Below are positions 15,340 to 21,725 of a stretch of 41,610 nucleotides of DNA, piece after piece; positions within the stretch are counted from its first letter, which is position 1, and every line of letters starts with the position of its first letter. Location: positions 1 to 41,610 of the forward strand of contig NZ_AKJK01000065.1 of assembly GCF_000282375.1 (NCBI RefSeq), given 5' to 3'. Below the pieces are notes generated by a model. It saw only the letters and a list, made by a program, of their open reading frames with translations. It searched no databases and was not told where the DNA came from. The stretch comes from Pseudomonas sp. GM50. GTDB taxonomy: Bacteria > Pseudomonadota > Gammaproteobacteria > Pseudomonadales > Pseudomonadaceae. The translations under genes were made by a program, and so were the position numbers.

Positions 15340-16254
15340 ATGTCATTCCCTGAGGCGACACCCCAGGATCGGCTGCAAAGCGAAGCCCAGGACTGGTTGA
15401 TCCTTTTGACCTCGGGCCGGGCGACCGTCGCCGATGCCCGCGCCTTGCGCCAGTGGTGCGCGCAAAGCCCCGAACACGCCCGCGCCTTCGAGCAAGGCAA
15501 GCTGTTGTGGCAGCAGTTGCAGCCCGCCGCCGAAGGTTTGCAGGCACCGCGGCATATTGGGCGTCGGGCGTTTCTTGGCGGCGCCATCGCAGCGTCCGCG
15601 GCGTTCTTGCTGATTCGTGGCACCGTGCCGGGCGGTTTTTCCGGACTGGGTGCTGACTACATCACGCAAGTCGGCGAGCAGCGGCGGGTCGATCTGGCGG
15701 ACGGCGTGAGCCTGGAACTCAATACCCAGACGCGGATCAACCGCCGTGACAGTGCCGATTTCGAACTGGTCAGTGGCGAAGTCGAGGTTCTGACCCGTGC
15801 TCAGGCGCCACTCAAGGTTCAGGCCGGGGCAGGGTGGTTGAGTGCGAGCCAGGCGCGGTTCAATCTGCGCAACACCGATCAGAGCGTATGCGTTACCTGT
15901 CTGGACGGCGCGTTGCAGATTGATGTGCAGGGGCGCAGCATTCGCCTGGAGTCAGGTCAGCAACTGACCTATGACGCCCAGCGAGTCGGCACGCCGCAAG
16001 CGGTCGACACCTCGGCGGTGATTGCCTGGCGCCAGCAAGTACTGGTGTTCAACGACGCCACGCTGTCGACGGTGATCGACGAGATCAACCGCTATCGCCC
16101 CGGGATGTTGCTGTTGCTCAACAGCGAGTTGGGCAAGCGCAAGGTTCAGGCACGTTTCAGCCTGGATCAACTGGCGGGGGTGGCGTTGTTGATCCGCGAT
16201 GCGTATGGGGCCAAATGCACTGAATTGCCGGGTGGGGTGGTGGTGCTCAGTTGA
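15340..16254 (+). CDS. vreR: VreR-like FecR-family anti-sigma factor
   Basis: About 304 residues from the ATG at 15340; an in-frame TTG at 15325 is an alternative and no clear ribosome site is visible for either. The N-terminal cytoplasmic domain (QSEAQDWLILLTSGRATVADARALRQWCAQSPEHARAF) is the anti-sigma part. A hydrophobic segment (about residues 75-93, GRRAFLGGAIAASAAFLLI) crosses the inner membrane. The periplasmic FecR domain follows (GEQRRVDLADGVSLELNTQT, then a C-terminal STN-like region SLDQLAGVALLIRDAYGAK). It should hold VreI inactive until a signal arrives through VreA. The order sigma factor then FecR is standard. It ends convergent with hxcW across a REPIN. Confidence 0.92.
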   Translation: MSFPEATPQDRLQSEAQDWLILLTSGRATVADARALRQWCAQSPEHARAFEQGKLLWQQLQPAAEGLQAPRHIGRRAFLGGAIAASAAFLLIRGTVPGGFSGLGADYITQVGEQRRVDLADGVSLELNTQTRINRRDSADFELVSGEVEVLTRAQAPLKVQAGAGWLSASQARFNLRNTDQSVCVTCLDGALQIDVQGRSIRLESGQQLTYDAQRVGTPQAVDTSAVIAWRQQVLVFNDATLSTVIDEINRYRPGMLLLLNSELGKRKVQARFSLDQLAGVALLIRDAYGAKCTELPGGVVVLS

Positions 16255-16277
16255 TGTGAAGGTGGCTGTTCTGACGC

Positions 16278-16371
16278 CATCGCGAGCAGGCTCGCTCCCA
16301 CATGGAATGTCTGGCATACACAAAATCCATGTGCACTGAAGAACCCTGTGGGAGCGAGCCTGCTCGCGATG
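16278..16371. repeat. REPIN, type C
   Basis: Perfectly complementary 25-base arms at 16278-16302 and 16347-16371 (core GCGAGCAGGCTCGCTCCCAC). It sits between the convergent vreR and hxcW genes and may serve as a bidirectional end of transcription. The same type recurs at 26929 and at the right end of the window. Confidence 0.9.
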
Positions 16372-16394
16372 AACGATAACGCGGTCTGTGTGAG

Positions 16395-17003
16395 TCACTC
16401 CAACGGCCCGATCACCTGCCGATACTGCTCAACCCCCTGAGGCGTTTGCCGCGTCAGGCTGATCTCGATCCCCAGTGGATTCTCCCGCCGATTACCGCTC
16501 AGTTTCCTCCAGCCCTTGTCCACTTCCCACACCCGCAACGCGGCTTCGCTGACGTCATTGAGCACGGCAACTCCACCGGTGGGGGCTGGCAGTGAATACT
16601 GGCTGCGCGACGGTGCCTGAGCCCGATAGAGCGTGTCGCCCTTGAGCCACCAGCGCACGCGTTGCAACTCGCCATTCTGGTTGGGCGCGACGCGGATCAC
16701 GTCCAGACGAAAGCCTTTGCCGTCGGTGCTGCGCACGGTCAGCGCAGGCGGGGCGCTGGGCGGTTCGTCGTCTGCCCCGGGCCTGGCCGGCTCGGACAGC
16801 TCGATGCTGGCGCGCATCGCGACGTCGCGCTCCAGTTGGTTCAGCGCCCGCAGCAGGGCTTCGGTCTGTTCGGTGCTGGCCTGCAAATGAGCGTCGGCAC
16901 GGGTGACACTGTCCAGGCCACGCCAGGCAATCAGACTGACCACGGCCATCAGCATGATCGCGACCATCACTTCGATCAGGGTAAAACCTTGTTGGGCTTT
17001 CAT
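16395..17003 (-). CDS. hxcW: Type II secretion minor pseudopilin GspJ (HxcW)
   Basis: A 202-residue minor pseudopilin. The start at 17003 gives a 6-residue leader ending in G, cut before FTLIEVMVAIML, the prepilin peptidase site with Glu at +5. The hydrophobic helix is followed by the GspJ-type region (AWRGLDSVTRADAHLQ, and the beta-rich part with GLDS and LRVWEVDKGWRKL). GspJ forms the tip of the pseudopilus with GspI, GspK and GspH. The gene overlaps the upstream hxcU by 4 bases (ATGA), making a two-gene minus-strand unit. Its 3' end faces vreR across a REPIN. Confidence 0.93.
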   Translation of the reverse strand: MKAQQGFTLIEVMVAIMLMAVVSLIAWRGLDSVTRADAHLQASTEQTEALLRALNQLERDVAMRASIELSEPARPGADDEPPSAPPALTVRSTDGKGFRLDVIRVAPNQNGELQRVRWWLKGDTLYRAQAPSRSQYSLPAPTGGVAVLNDVSEAALRVWEVDKGWRKLSGNRRENPLGIEISLTRQTPQGVEQYRQVIGPLE

Positions 17004-17452
17004 TGGACGCTCACCTGGCCGGTGGCGTTGCGTTGCACGCTGATGCTGTTGAGCCCGTCCGACAGCTTCAGCTGCAAGGGCGGGTTGATCCACTCGGCGT
17101 TCAATACGACTTTTTGCCTGGGCTCCACCCGCACTTCCATCCCCGGCGTTTGCCAGGGGCGGGGGCGCAGTTGTGGGTCGTTGTTGAAGTGATCGAAGCC
17201 TTTGTCCTGGTCATTGCGGCGACTGAAACGAAAGCCCTTGGCATCGGCCAGCCAGGTGATCGGCCGCCCATCGGCGCGGGCTTCGGCCTGGGCCACCTGG
17301 AGCAACTGCGCGACACGCTCGGCGTCCTTGCGCAGCAGGTGCAACGGGTCCGGTTTGATGCTCAGGCTGATCGCCGCGCTGGCGATGCCGATGATCACCA
17401 GCACCACCATCAACTCGATCAAGGTAAAGCCCTGTTGTTTGAAGCCATTCAT
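17000..17452 (-). CDS. hxcU: Type II secretion minor pseudopilin GspH (HxcU)
   Basis: A 150-residue minor pseudopilin with leader MNGFKQQG cut before FTLIELMVVLVIIGIA, carrying Glu at +5. AAGGAG lies 10 bases upstream of the ATG at 17452. The following region (LRKDAERVAQLLQVAQAEARADGRPITWLAD and GFRFSR) is the typical GspH pattern. It is the first gene of the minus-strand pair hxcU-hxcW and is divergent from hxcP across a 120-base promoter region. Confidence 0.93.
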   Translation of the reverse strand: MNGFKQQGFTLIELMVVLVIIGIASAAISLSIKPDPLHLLRKDAERVAQLLQVAQAEARADGRPITWLADAKGFRFSRRNDQDKGFDHFNNDPQLRPRPWQTPGMEVRVEPRQKVVLNAEWINPPLQLKLSDGLNSISVQRNATGQVSVQ

Positions 17453-17572
17453 CGACTGCGCGCTCCTTTGCGTCGGCTTTTATCCTGCACGGCAAAGATG
17501 ATGGGTGTGTGAAATAAAAACGTGAGAATTAAGCGGTAGGCTCAGGGCAGGGACTAAAAGGAGATTCAGCCC
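17453..17572. promoter_or_regulatory. Divergent promoter region hxcU / hxcP
   Basis: The 120 bases between hxcU and hxcP are more AT-rich in the centre (GTGTGTGAAATAAAAACGTG) than the surroundings and must hold both promoters. Each gene has an AAGGAG ribosome site at its edge. I could not identify a VreI promoter or a Pho box with confidence. Confidence 0.5.
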
Positions 17573-18004
17573 ATGTCGTTCACCGATCGGTTTTCCCCGG
17601 CACAGTGCGTGCAGGCTGTTGCCTTGCTGGCGACCCTGGCCGGTGTCGTCACCTGGTCATCACTGCTGCTCACCTCGGCCGAATCGCGAACCCCGGAGGC
17701 GGCGCCGCAATTGATTGCCGAGCGCTCCAACAACCCGGCCCTGCAATGGTTTTCCAACCAACCGGCGCCGGTCGATATCAAGGTCGGCGGCGTGCTGGCG
17801 GGCAGCCGTGGCGCCGTGGCCATTCTCAGCCTCAACGATGGCCCGCCACGCAGCTTTCTGGTGGGCGAGCGCGTGAGCCAAGGGGTGAAAGTCGTGGCCA
17901 TCGACGGCGACGCCGTGGTGATCGAACGCGGCACCGAACAAACCCGGCTGGTGCTCGACAAACTGCCAGATTCACCGGTACTGCCCGTGTTGACTCAACC
18001 CTGA
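17573..18004 (+). CDS. hxcP: Type II secretion inner-membrane protein GspC, short form (HxcP)
   Basis: A 143-residue GspC-type protein. A membrane segment (AVALLATLAGVVTWSSLLL, about residues 15-33) is followed by a proline-rich stretch and an HR domain (VGGVLAGSRGAVAILSLNDGPPRSFLVGERV then VKVVAIDGDAVVIERGTEQTRLVL). GspC proteins are usually about 230-300 residues with a C-terminal PDZ or coiled-coil domain; here the protein ends just after the HR domain. The HR domain connects the inner-membrane platform to the secretin. AAGGAG precedes the ATG. The gene stands alone on the plus strand, its end 17 bases from the convergent hxcV. Confidence 0.9.
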   Translation: MSFTDRFSPAQCVQAVALLATLAGVVTWSSLLLTSAESRTPEAAPQLIAERSNNPALQWFSNQPAPVDIKVGGVLAGSRGAVAILSLNDGPPRSFLVGERVSQGVKVVAIDGDAVVIERGTEQTRLVLDKLPDSPVLPVLTQP

Positions 18005-18021
18005 AACCACAGGGATCGCGT

Positions 18022-18402
18022 TTATTTGGTGATCGGTCGACTGAGCAAGGTATCGAGTCGGGCCAGTGGCGGTGCTTCGCGGCTGCGGTCGAACACTTGC
18101 AGATCGACCCGCAACAAGCGGCCGTTCTGCGCGTTGCCGATGGCCTGTTCGCAGCGCAACAGCAATCGCCCCTGATCGCATTCGATCGCTTTCGCCCCCA
18201 GCGGCAAACGGCCCTCCAGGCGCAGCTCGGCCAGACGACTCTGGGCCGCCAGCAGCGCGATGGATTTGTCGCGCAACAGACCATTGCTCTGGGTCATCAA
18301 CCCGGCCACCCGCACTGCGGCAGACATCGCGACGGCGATGATCGCCAGCGCCACCAGCACTTCAATCAAGGTAAAACCGGCTTCTCGGGAAGGGCGTTGC
18401 AT
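18022..18402 (-). CDS. hxcV: Type II secretion minor pseudopilin GspI (HxcV)
   Basis: A 126-residue minor pseudopilin, near the usual GspI length. The start at 18402 gives a 9-residue leader (MQRPSREAG) cut before FTLIEVLVALAIIAVA, with Glu at +5. Longer in-frame starts at 18489 and 18498 would give leaders of about 40 residues, which would be unusual; none has a strong ribosome site. The mature protein has LLAAQSRLAELRLEGRLP, a GspI pattern. It initiates the pseudopilus tip with GspJ and GspK. It is a single minus-strand gene, convergent with hxcP and divergent from hxcT. Confidence 0.88.
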   Translation of the reverse strand: MQRPSREAGFTLIEVLVALAIIAVAMSAAVRVAGLMTQSNGLLRDKSIALLAAQSRLAELRLEGRLPLGAKAIECDQGRLLLRCEQAIGNAQNGRLLRVDLQVFDRSREAPPLARLDTLLSRPITK

Positions 18403-18428
18403 CAGGCGCTCGGGCAGTCGGGACAGCA

Positions 18429-18462
18429 CTTGACGGTAGCGTCCGGGCTTGACGGCTTGACG
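18429..18462. promoter_or_regulatory. Three CTTGACG repeats in the hxcV / hxcT divergent region
   Basis: CTTGACGG occurs at 18429-18436 and 18448-18455, and CTTGACG again at 18456-18462, so starts are 19 and 8 bases apart. The repeats lie in the 147-base divergent region if hxcV starts at 18402. They could be a regulator binding site, or part of a longer hxcV reading frame if an upstream start is used. Confidence 0.35.
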
Positions 18463-18549
18463 ACCAAAGCTCCCGAGGAATTTCAACATCACTGACATAT
18501 CTTCTTGCAACACTGCGCGTCGAATCGAATCAAGCCAGGGAATGTCGAG

Positions 18550-19008
18550 ATGGATATCGCGCGCTTCAAGTTGCTGAATCAGCAACCCCGCCTGCCTCGG
18601 GGGCAGCAAGGTTTCACCTTGATCGAGATCATGGTGGTGGTAGTGATTCTCGGGATTCTGGCGGCGATGGTGGTGCCCAAGGTGCTGGACCGTCCGGACC
18701 AGGCGCGGGCCACGGCCGCCAAACAGGACATTGGCGGCTTGATGCAAGCCTTGAAGCTGTATCGCCTGGACCACGGCACCTATCCGAATATGACCCAGGG
18801 CTTGAAAGTGCTGGTCGAACGCCCGGCGGACGCCAAGAACAGCAACTGGCGTTCGTATCTGGAACGCCTGCCGAATGACCCGTGGGGCCGTCCCTACAAC
18901 TATCTGAATCCGGGCGCGAATGGCGAAGTCGATATCTTCTCCCTCGGTGCCGACGGCCAGCCTGACGGCGAAGGCGTGAATGCCGATATCGGCTCCTGGC
19001 AGTTGTAA
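18550..19008 (+). CDS. hxcT: Type II secretion major pseudopilin GspG (HxcT)
   Basis: A 152-residue major pseudopilin. The ATG at 18550 has AGGGA upstream and gives a long, 21-residue basic leader ending in RGQQG, cut before FTLIEIMVVVVILGIL (Glu at +5). The family pattern follows: AAMVVPKVLDRPDQARATAA, KLYRLDHGTYP, TQGL, DPWGRPYNY and the C-terminal calcium-binding loop GADGQPDGEGVNADIGSW. GspG polymerises into the periplasmic pseudopilus that drives export. It begins the plus-strand operon hxcTXYZQRS. Confidence 0.96.
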   Translation: MDIARFKLLNQQPRLPRGQQGFTLIEIMVVVVILGILAAMVVPKVLDRPDQARATAAKQDIGGLMQALKLYRLDHGTYPNMTQGLKVLVERPADAKNSNWRSYLERLPNDPWGRPYNYLNPGANGEVDIFSLGADGQPDGEGVNADIGSWQL

Positions 19009-19016
19009 GCGCGGTC

Positions 19017-20003
19017 ATGAAAGCCTATTCGCTGGCAGTGGCGAAGCAACGCGGCATGGCGATCATCAGTGCCTTGCTGATCGCGGCGGTGGTGGCGGTG
19101 ATTGCTGGCGGCATGCTCACCCGGCAAACGGTGTTTACCCGAAGCCTTGAGGCTGAGCAGTTGCGAGTGCAGGGCGCCTGGGTGCTGCACGGCGGCATCG
19201 AAATCAGCCGACATCTGCTGTGGGATGCGCGCCGGCGTGACCCGTTGACCCGTCTCGATCAGCCGTGGGCGCAGCCGTTGGTGATGGCGCCTTATGACGG
19301 TCGTGATTTGCCCTTCGAAGGCCGGCTGGAAGATGAGCAGGGCAAGTTCAACCTGCGCAACCTGGTCGCCAATGAACGAATCGACGAGGAACAACGGGTG
19401 AACTTTCAGCGCCTGTGCCAGTTGATCGGGGTCAATGGGGCTCTGAGCCAACGCATCATCCAGCGGGTGATCGCCTCCTACCCCCGTCTGTTGAACCCAG
19501 AGTTGGCGGACAAAGCATCGCCCAAAAGCGGCTTTGACAGTGGCCGCGATACCTCGCCGAATGCCGTGCGCAAACCTCAATTGCCCACGCGCCCGATGCT
19601 GCGCAGCCTCGACGATTTACGCAGTATTGAAGGTATGAGTGATGCGCTGCTGGCGAAGATCACGCCTTACCTGACCATTCTCCCAGCCAATACCTGGCTC
19701 AACGGCAACACCGCCAGCGCACCGGTGCTGGCCGCTTATGTGCCGGGGCTGTCGATCGAACGCGCCCAGGCCTTGATCAACGAGCGTGACGGCGGTCAGT
19801 GGTTCATCAATCGGGGGGATTTCGTCAACCGCCTGCGCATGCCGAATCTGGAGCTGGCGACCGTCAAAGTCGGGATCACCAGCGACTGGTTCCGCCTGCG
19901 TGGCAAGGCTCGCAACGATCAGCGTCGGGTCCGCCTCGATGCCTTGCTGCACCGCAGCGAAGACCGCTTGCCCGAGGTGATCTGGTCACGGGTGGGTGTA
20001 TGA
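19017..20003 (+). CDS. hxcX: Type II secretion minor pseudopilin GspK (HxcX)
   Basis: A 328-residue protein starting 8 bases after hxcT. The leader MKAYSLAVAKQRG is cut before MAIISALLIAAVVAVIAGG; the +5 residue is Ser rather than Glu, as usual for GspK. The rest matches GspK: LRVQGAWVLHGGIEISRHLLWDARR, GRLEDEQGKFNLRNLV, the helix-hairpin-helix-like region SLDDLRSIEGMSDALLAKITPYLTILP and a second one (PGLSIERAQALINERDGG). It caps the pseudopilus tip. The stop overlaps the hxcY start by 4 bases. Confidence 0.93.
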   Translation: MKAYSLAVAKQRGMAIISALLIAAVVAVIAGGMLTRQTVFTRSLEAEQLRVQGAWVLHGGIEISRHLLWDARRRDPLTRLDQPWAQPLVMAPYDGRDLPFEGRLEDEQGKFNLRNLVANERIDEEQRVNFQRLCQLIGVNGALSQRIIQRVIASYPRLLNPELADKASPKSGFDSGRDTSPNAVRKPQLPTRPMLRSLDDLRSIEGMSDALLAKITPYLTILPANTWLNGNTASAPVLAAYVPGLSIERAQALINERDGGQWFINRGDFVNRLRMPNLELATVKVGITSDWFRLRGKARNDQRRVRLDALLHRSEDRLPEVIWSRVGV

Positions 20004-21175
20004 GTCAGTTGCGCATCGCCTTGCCGCCACTGGCTGATCTGACCCTCGACAGCCCGCTGCAATTCGCCTGGCTGGACCGTCAGGGGCAGGTGACCCGCGA
20101 GGGCGAAAGCACCTTGCTGCAATTGGGCCAGAGCGGAAAAACCCCGGCGATTGCATTCTTTCTGCACCCCCAGGACAGCCTGTTGGCGAGTATCGACCTG
20201 CCGATTTTACCGGCCAGCAAAACCACGGCAGCGGTGCAGTGCGCGGCGCAGGCGTTGATCCTCGGGTCCTGCGAGCAGATGCACATCGCCCACAGCCCAC
20301 GGGACGAGCAGGGGCGCGTGCACATTGCGTGGTTGTCCCGGGAATGGCTGAGCCAGTTCGGCCAGCTACTGCGGATGGCGCGATTGACCCTGCGCGGTGT
20401 GTACTCGGGTGCGTATTGCTTGCCTGTCGCGGATGGCCCGGTGGCCTGCGTTCGGGACGGGCATCTATTGGTGCGTTACAGCCTTCAGTACGCGGTCGTA
20501 CACCCGGCGGTGGAGGAGGCGTTGAGTGATCTGTTGCTGGAGCACGGCGCCAGCGTGCAATGGATCGGCGAAGCGCTGCCAGAGACGACGATCACGCCGT
20601 TACCCGCCGAACAACGCTGGACCGGTGCCTTGCCCGGCTGGGGCGTGCACGGCGGGATTCAACAACGCAGCGCCGGTCAATCAGGCTGGGGTCGGGCGGC
20701 GGCCTTTTGTGCGATGGCCGTGGCGGTCTGGACCTTGGGGCTGAATCTGTACGCGGCCCGTGAAGCGACGCAGGGCCAGCGACTCAAGACGCACATGAAC
20801 CAACGGGTGAAGCAGGCCTTCCCTGAGCTGCCGGTAATCCTCAATCCGCTGCAACAAGCGCGTCAGCAATTGGCCGCCCGCCAGAGCGGCGCCGCGACCG
20901 ACCCGACCCAGCGTTTCGCCAGCCTGGTGCTACAGGCCGGCAGCGGCATGCCTTTCATCGCCGGCAGCGTGCAACAGCTGGTGTTTGAACAGGGCGAGTT
21001 GCAGCTGAGCTTGCTCAGCGATGCGCGTAAAACCGGCAGCGACAAGCAATGGCAAACCGCGCTGACCCAGGCCGGCGTTGCAATCAACGCCACCGACGAT
21101 GGCTGGGCCTTGCGTCCGGCCGCCGAGGCTGCGGCCAGCGATGTAGACAACGCCAGCGGAGCCGACGATGAGTAA
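20000..21175 (+). CDS. hxcY: Type II secretion platform protein GspL (HxcY)
   Basis: A 391-residue protein from the ATG at 20000 (MSQLRIALPPLADL), overlapping hxcX by 4 bases (ATGA). Residues 1-225 are the cytoplasmic actin-like domain that binds the GspE ATPase (DSLLASIDLPILPASKTTAAVQ, WLSREWL). One membrane segment lies near 230-250 (AAAFCAMAVAVWTLGLNLY). The periplasmic part has the GspL pattern (NQRVKQAFPELPVILNPLQQARQQL). It links the ATPase to the membrane platform with GspM. It overlaps hxcZ by 8 bases. Confidence 0.92.
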   Translation: MSQLRIALPPLADLTLDSPLQFAWLDRQGQVTREGESTLLQLGQSGKTPAIAFFLHPQDSLLASIDLPILPASKTTAAVQCAAQALILGSCEQMHIAHSPRDEQGRVHIAWLSREWLSQFGQLLRMARLTLRGVYSGAYCLPVADGPVACVRDGHLLVRYSLQYAVVHPAVEEALSDLLLEHGASVQWIGEALPETTITPLPAEQRWTGALPGWGVHGGIQQRSAGQSGWGRAAAFCAMAVAVWTLGLNLYAAREATQGQRLKTHMNQRVKQAFPELPVILNPLQQARQQLAARQSGAATDPTQRFASLVLQAGSGMPFIAGSVQQLVFEQGELQLSLLSDARKTGSDKQWQTALTQAGVAINATDDGWALRPAAEAAASDVDNASGADDE

Positions 21176-21725
21176 ATATTCCCTGGGGATTTACCGTGCG
21201 CGCTGGCAGCACTTCAACGCCCGTGCCCAAGTGATCTGGCAAGGCCTGGCGCTGCGCGAGAAACGCATGGTCGCGGGCACGGCGCTGGTGCTGGCAGGTT
21301 TGTTGACCTGGCTGTTGCTGATTCAACCGCCGCTGAAAAAGATCGATTACTGGCAGACCGAAACGCCGAAGCTGCGCTCCCAGGCCGAAGCGCTGGAGGT
21401 CTTGCTGCGCGAGGTGGCGCGGCCGCCCACCGCGCGAGGCCTCGAGCAATCCCTGCGCCAGAGCCTCGAAGCCAGTGGCCTGACGGGGCATTACCAATTA
21501 CAGGCGCCGGACACCGCAACCCCCCAAGCCTGGCGCTTGACGTTCGACGAGGCCCCGGCAGACGCCGTGGTCGGCTGGCTGCTGGGCAATCCCCGGCAAT
21601 TTTCCCTTGAAGTGGTCGAGGTTCGTCTGCAGCGCGCAGGCGACCCTTTGCCCAATGACACGGCAGGCACTCTGTCCGGAACCGTTCGCATGGATCAGGC
21701 GCTTGGCGCTAAGGAAGCTTCATGA
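21168..21725 (+). CDS. hxcZ: Type II secretion platform protein GspM (HxcZ)
   Basis: A 185-residue protein with a short cytoplasmic N-terminus, one membrane segment (about residues 33-50, AGTALVLAGLLTWLLLIQP), and a periplasmic coiled and ferredoxin-like part. The pattern RAQVIWQGLALREKRMVAG before the membrane segment is typical of GspM. It partners GspL in the inner-membrane platform. It overlaps both neighbours, hxcY by 8 bases and hxcQ by 4, so translation is tightly coupled. Confidence 0.9.
   Translation: MSKYSLGIYRARWQHFNARAQVIWQGLALREKRMVAGTALVLAGLLTWLLLIQPPLKKIDYWQTETPKLRSQAEALEVLLREVARPPTARGLEQSLRQSLEASGLTGHYQLQAPDTATPQAWRLTFDEAPADAVVGWLLGNPRQFSLEVVEVRLQRAGDPLPNDTAGTLSGTVRMDQALGAKEAS

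Noticed and set aside
18022..18774. Long version of the hxcV reading frame beginning at 18774
   Set aside because: It would overlap hxcT heavily in antisense and put the prepilin cleavage site more than 130 residues from the start; the 18402 start fits the family.
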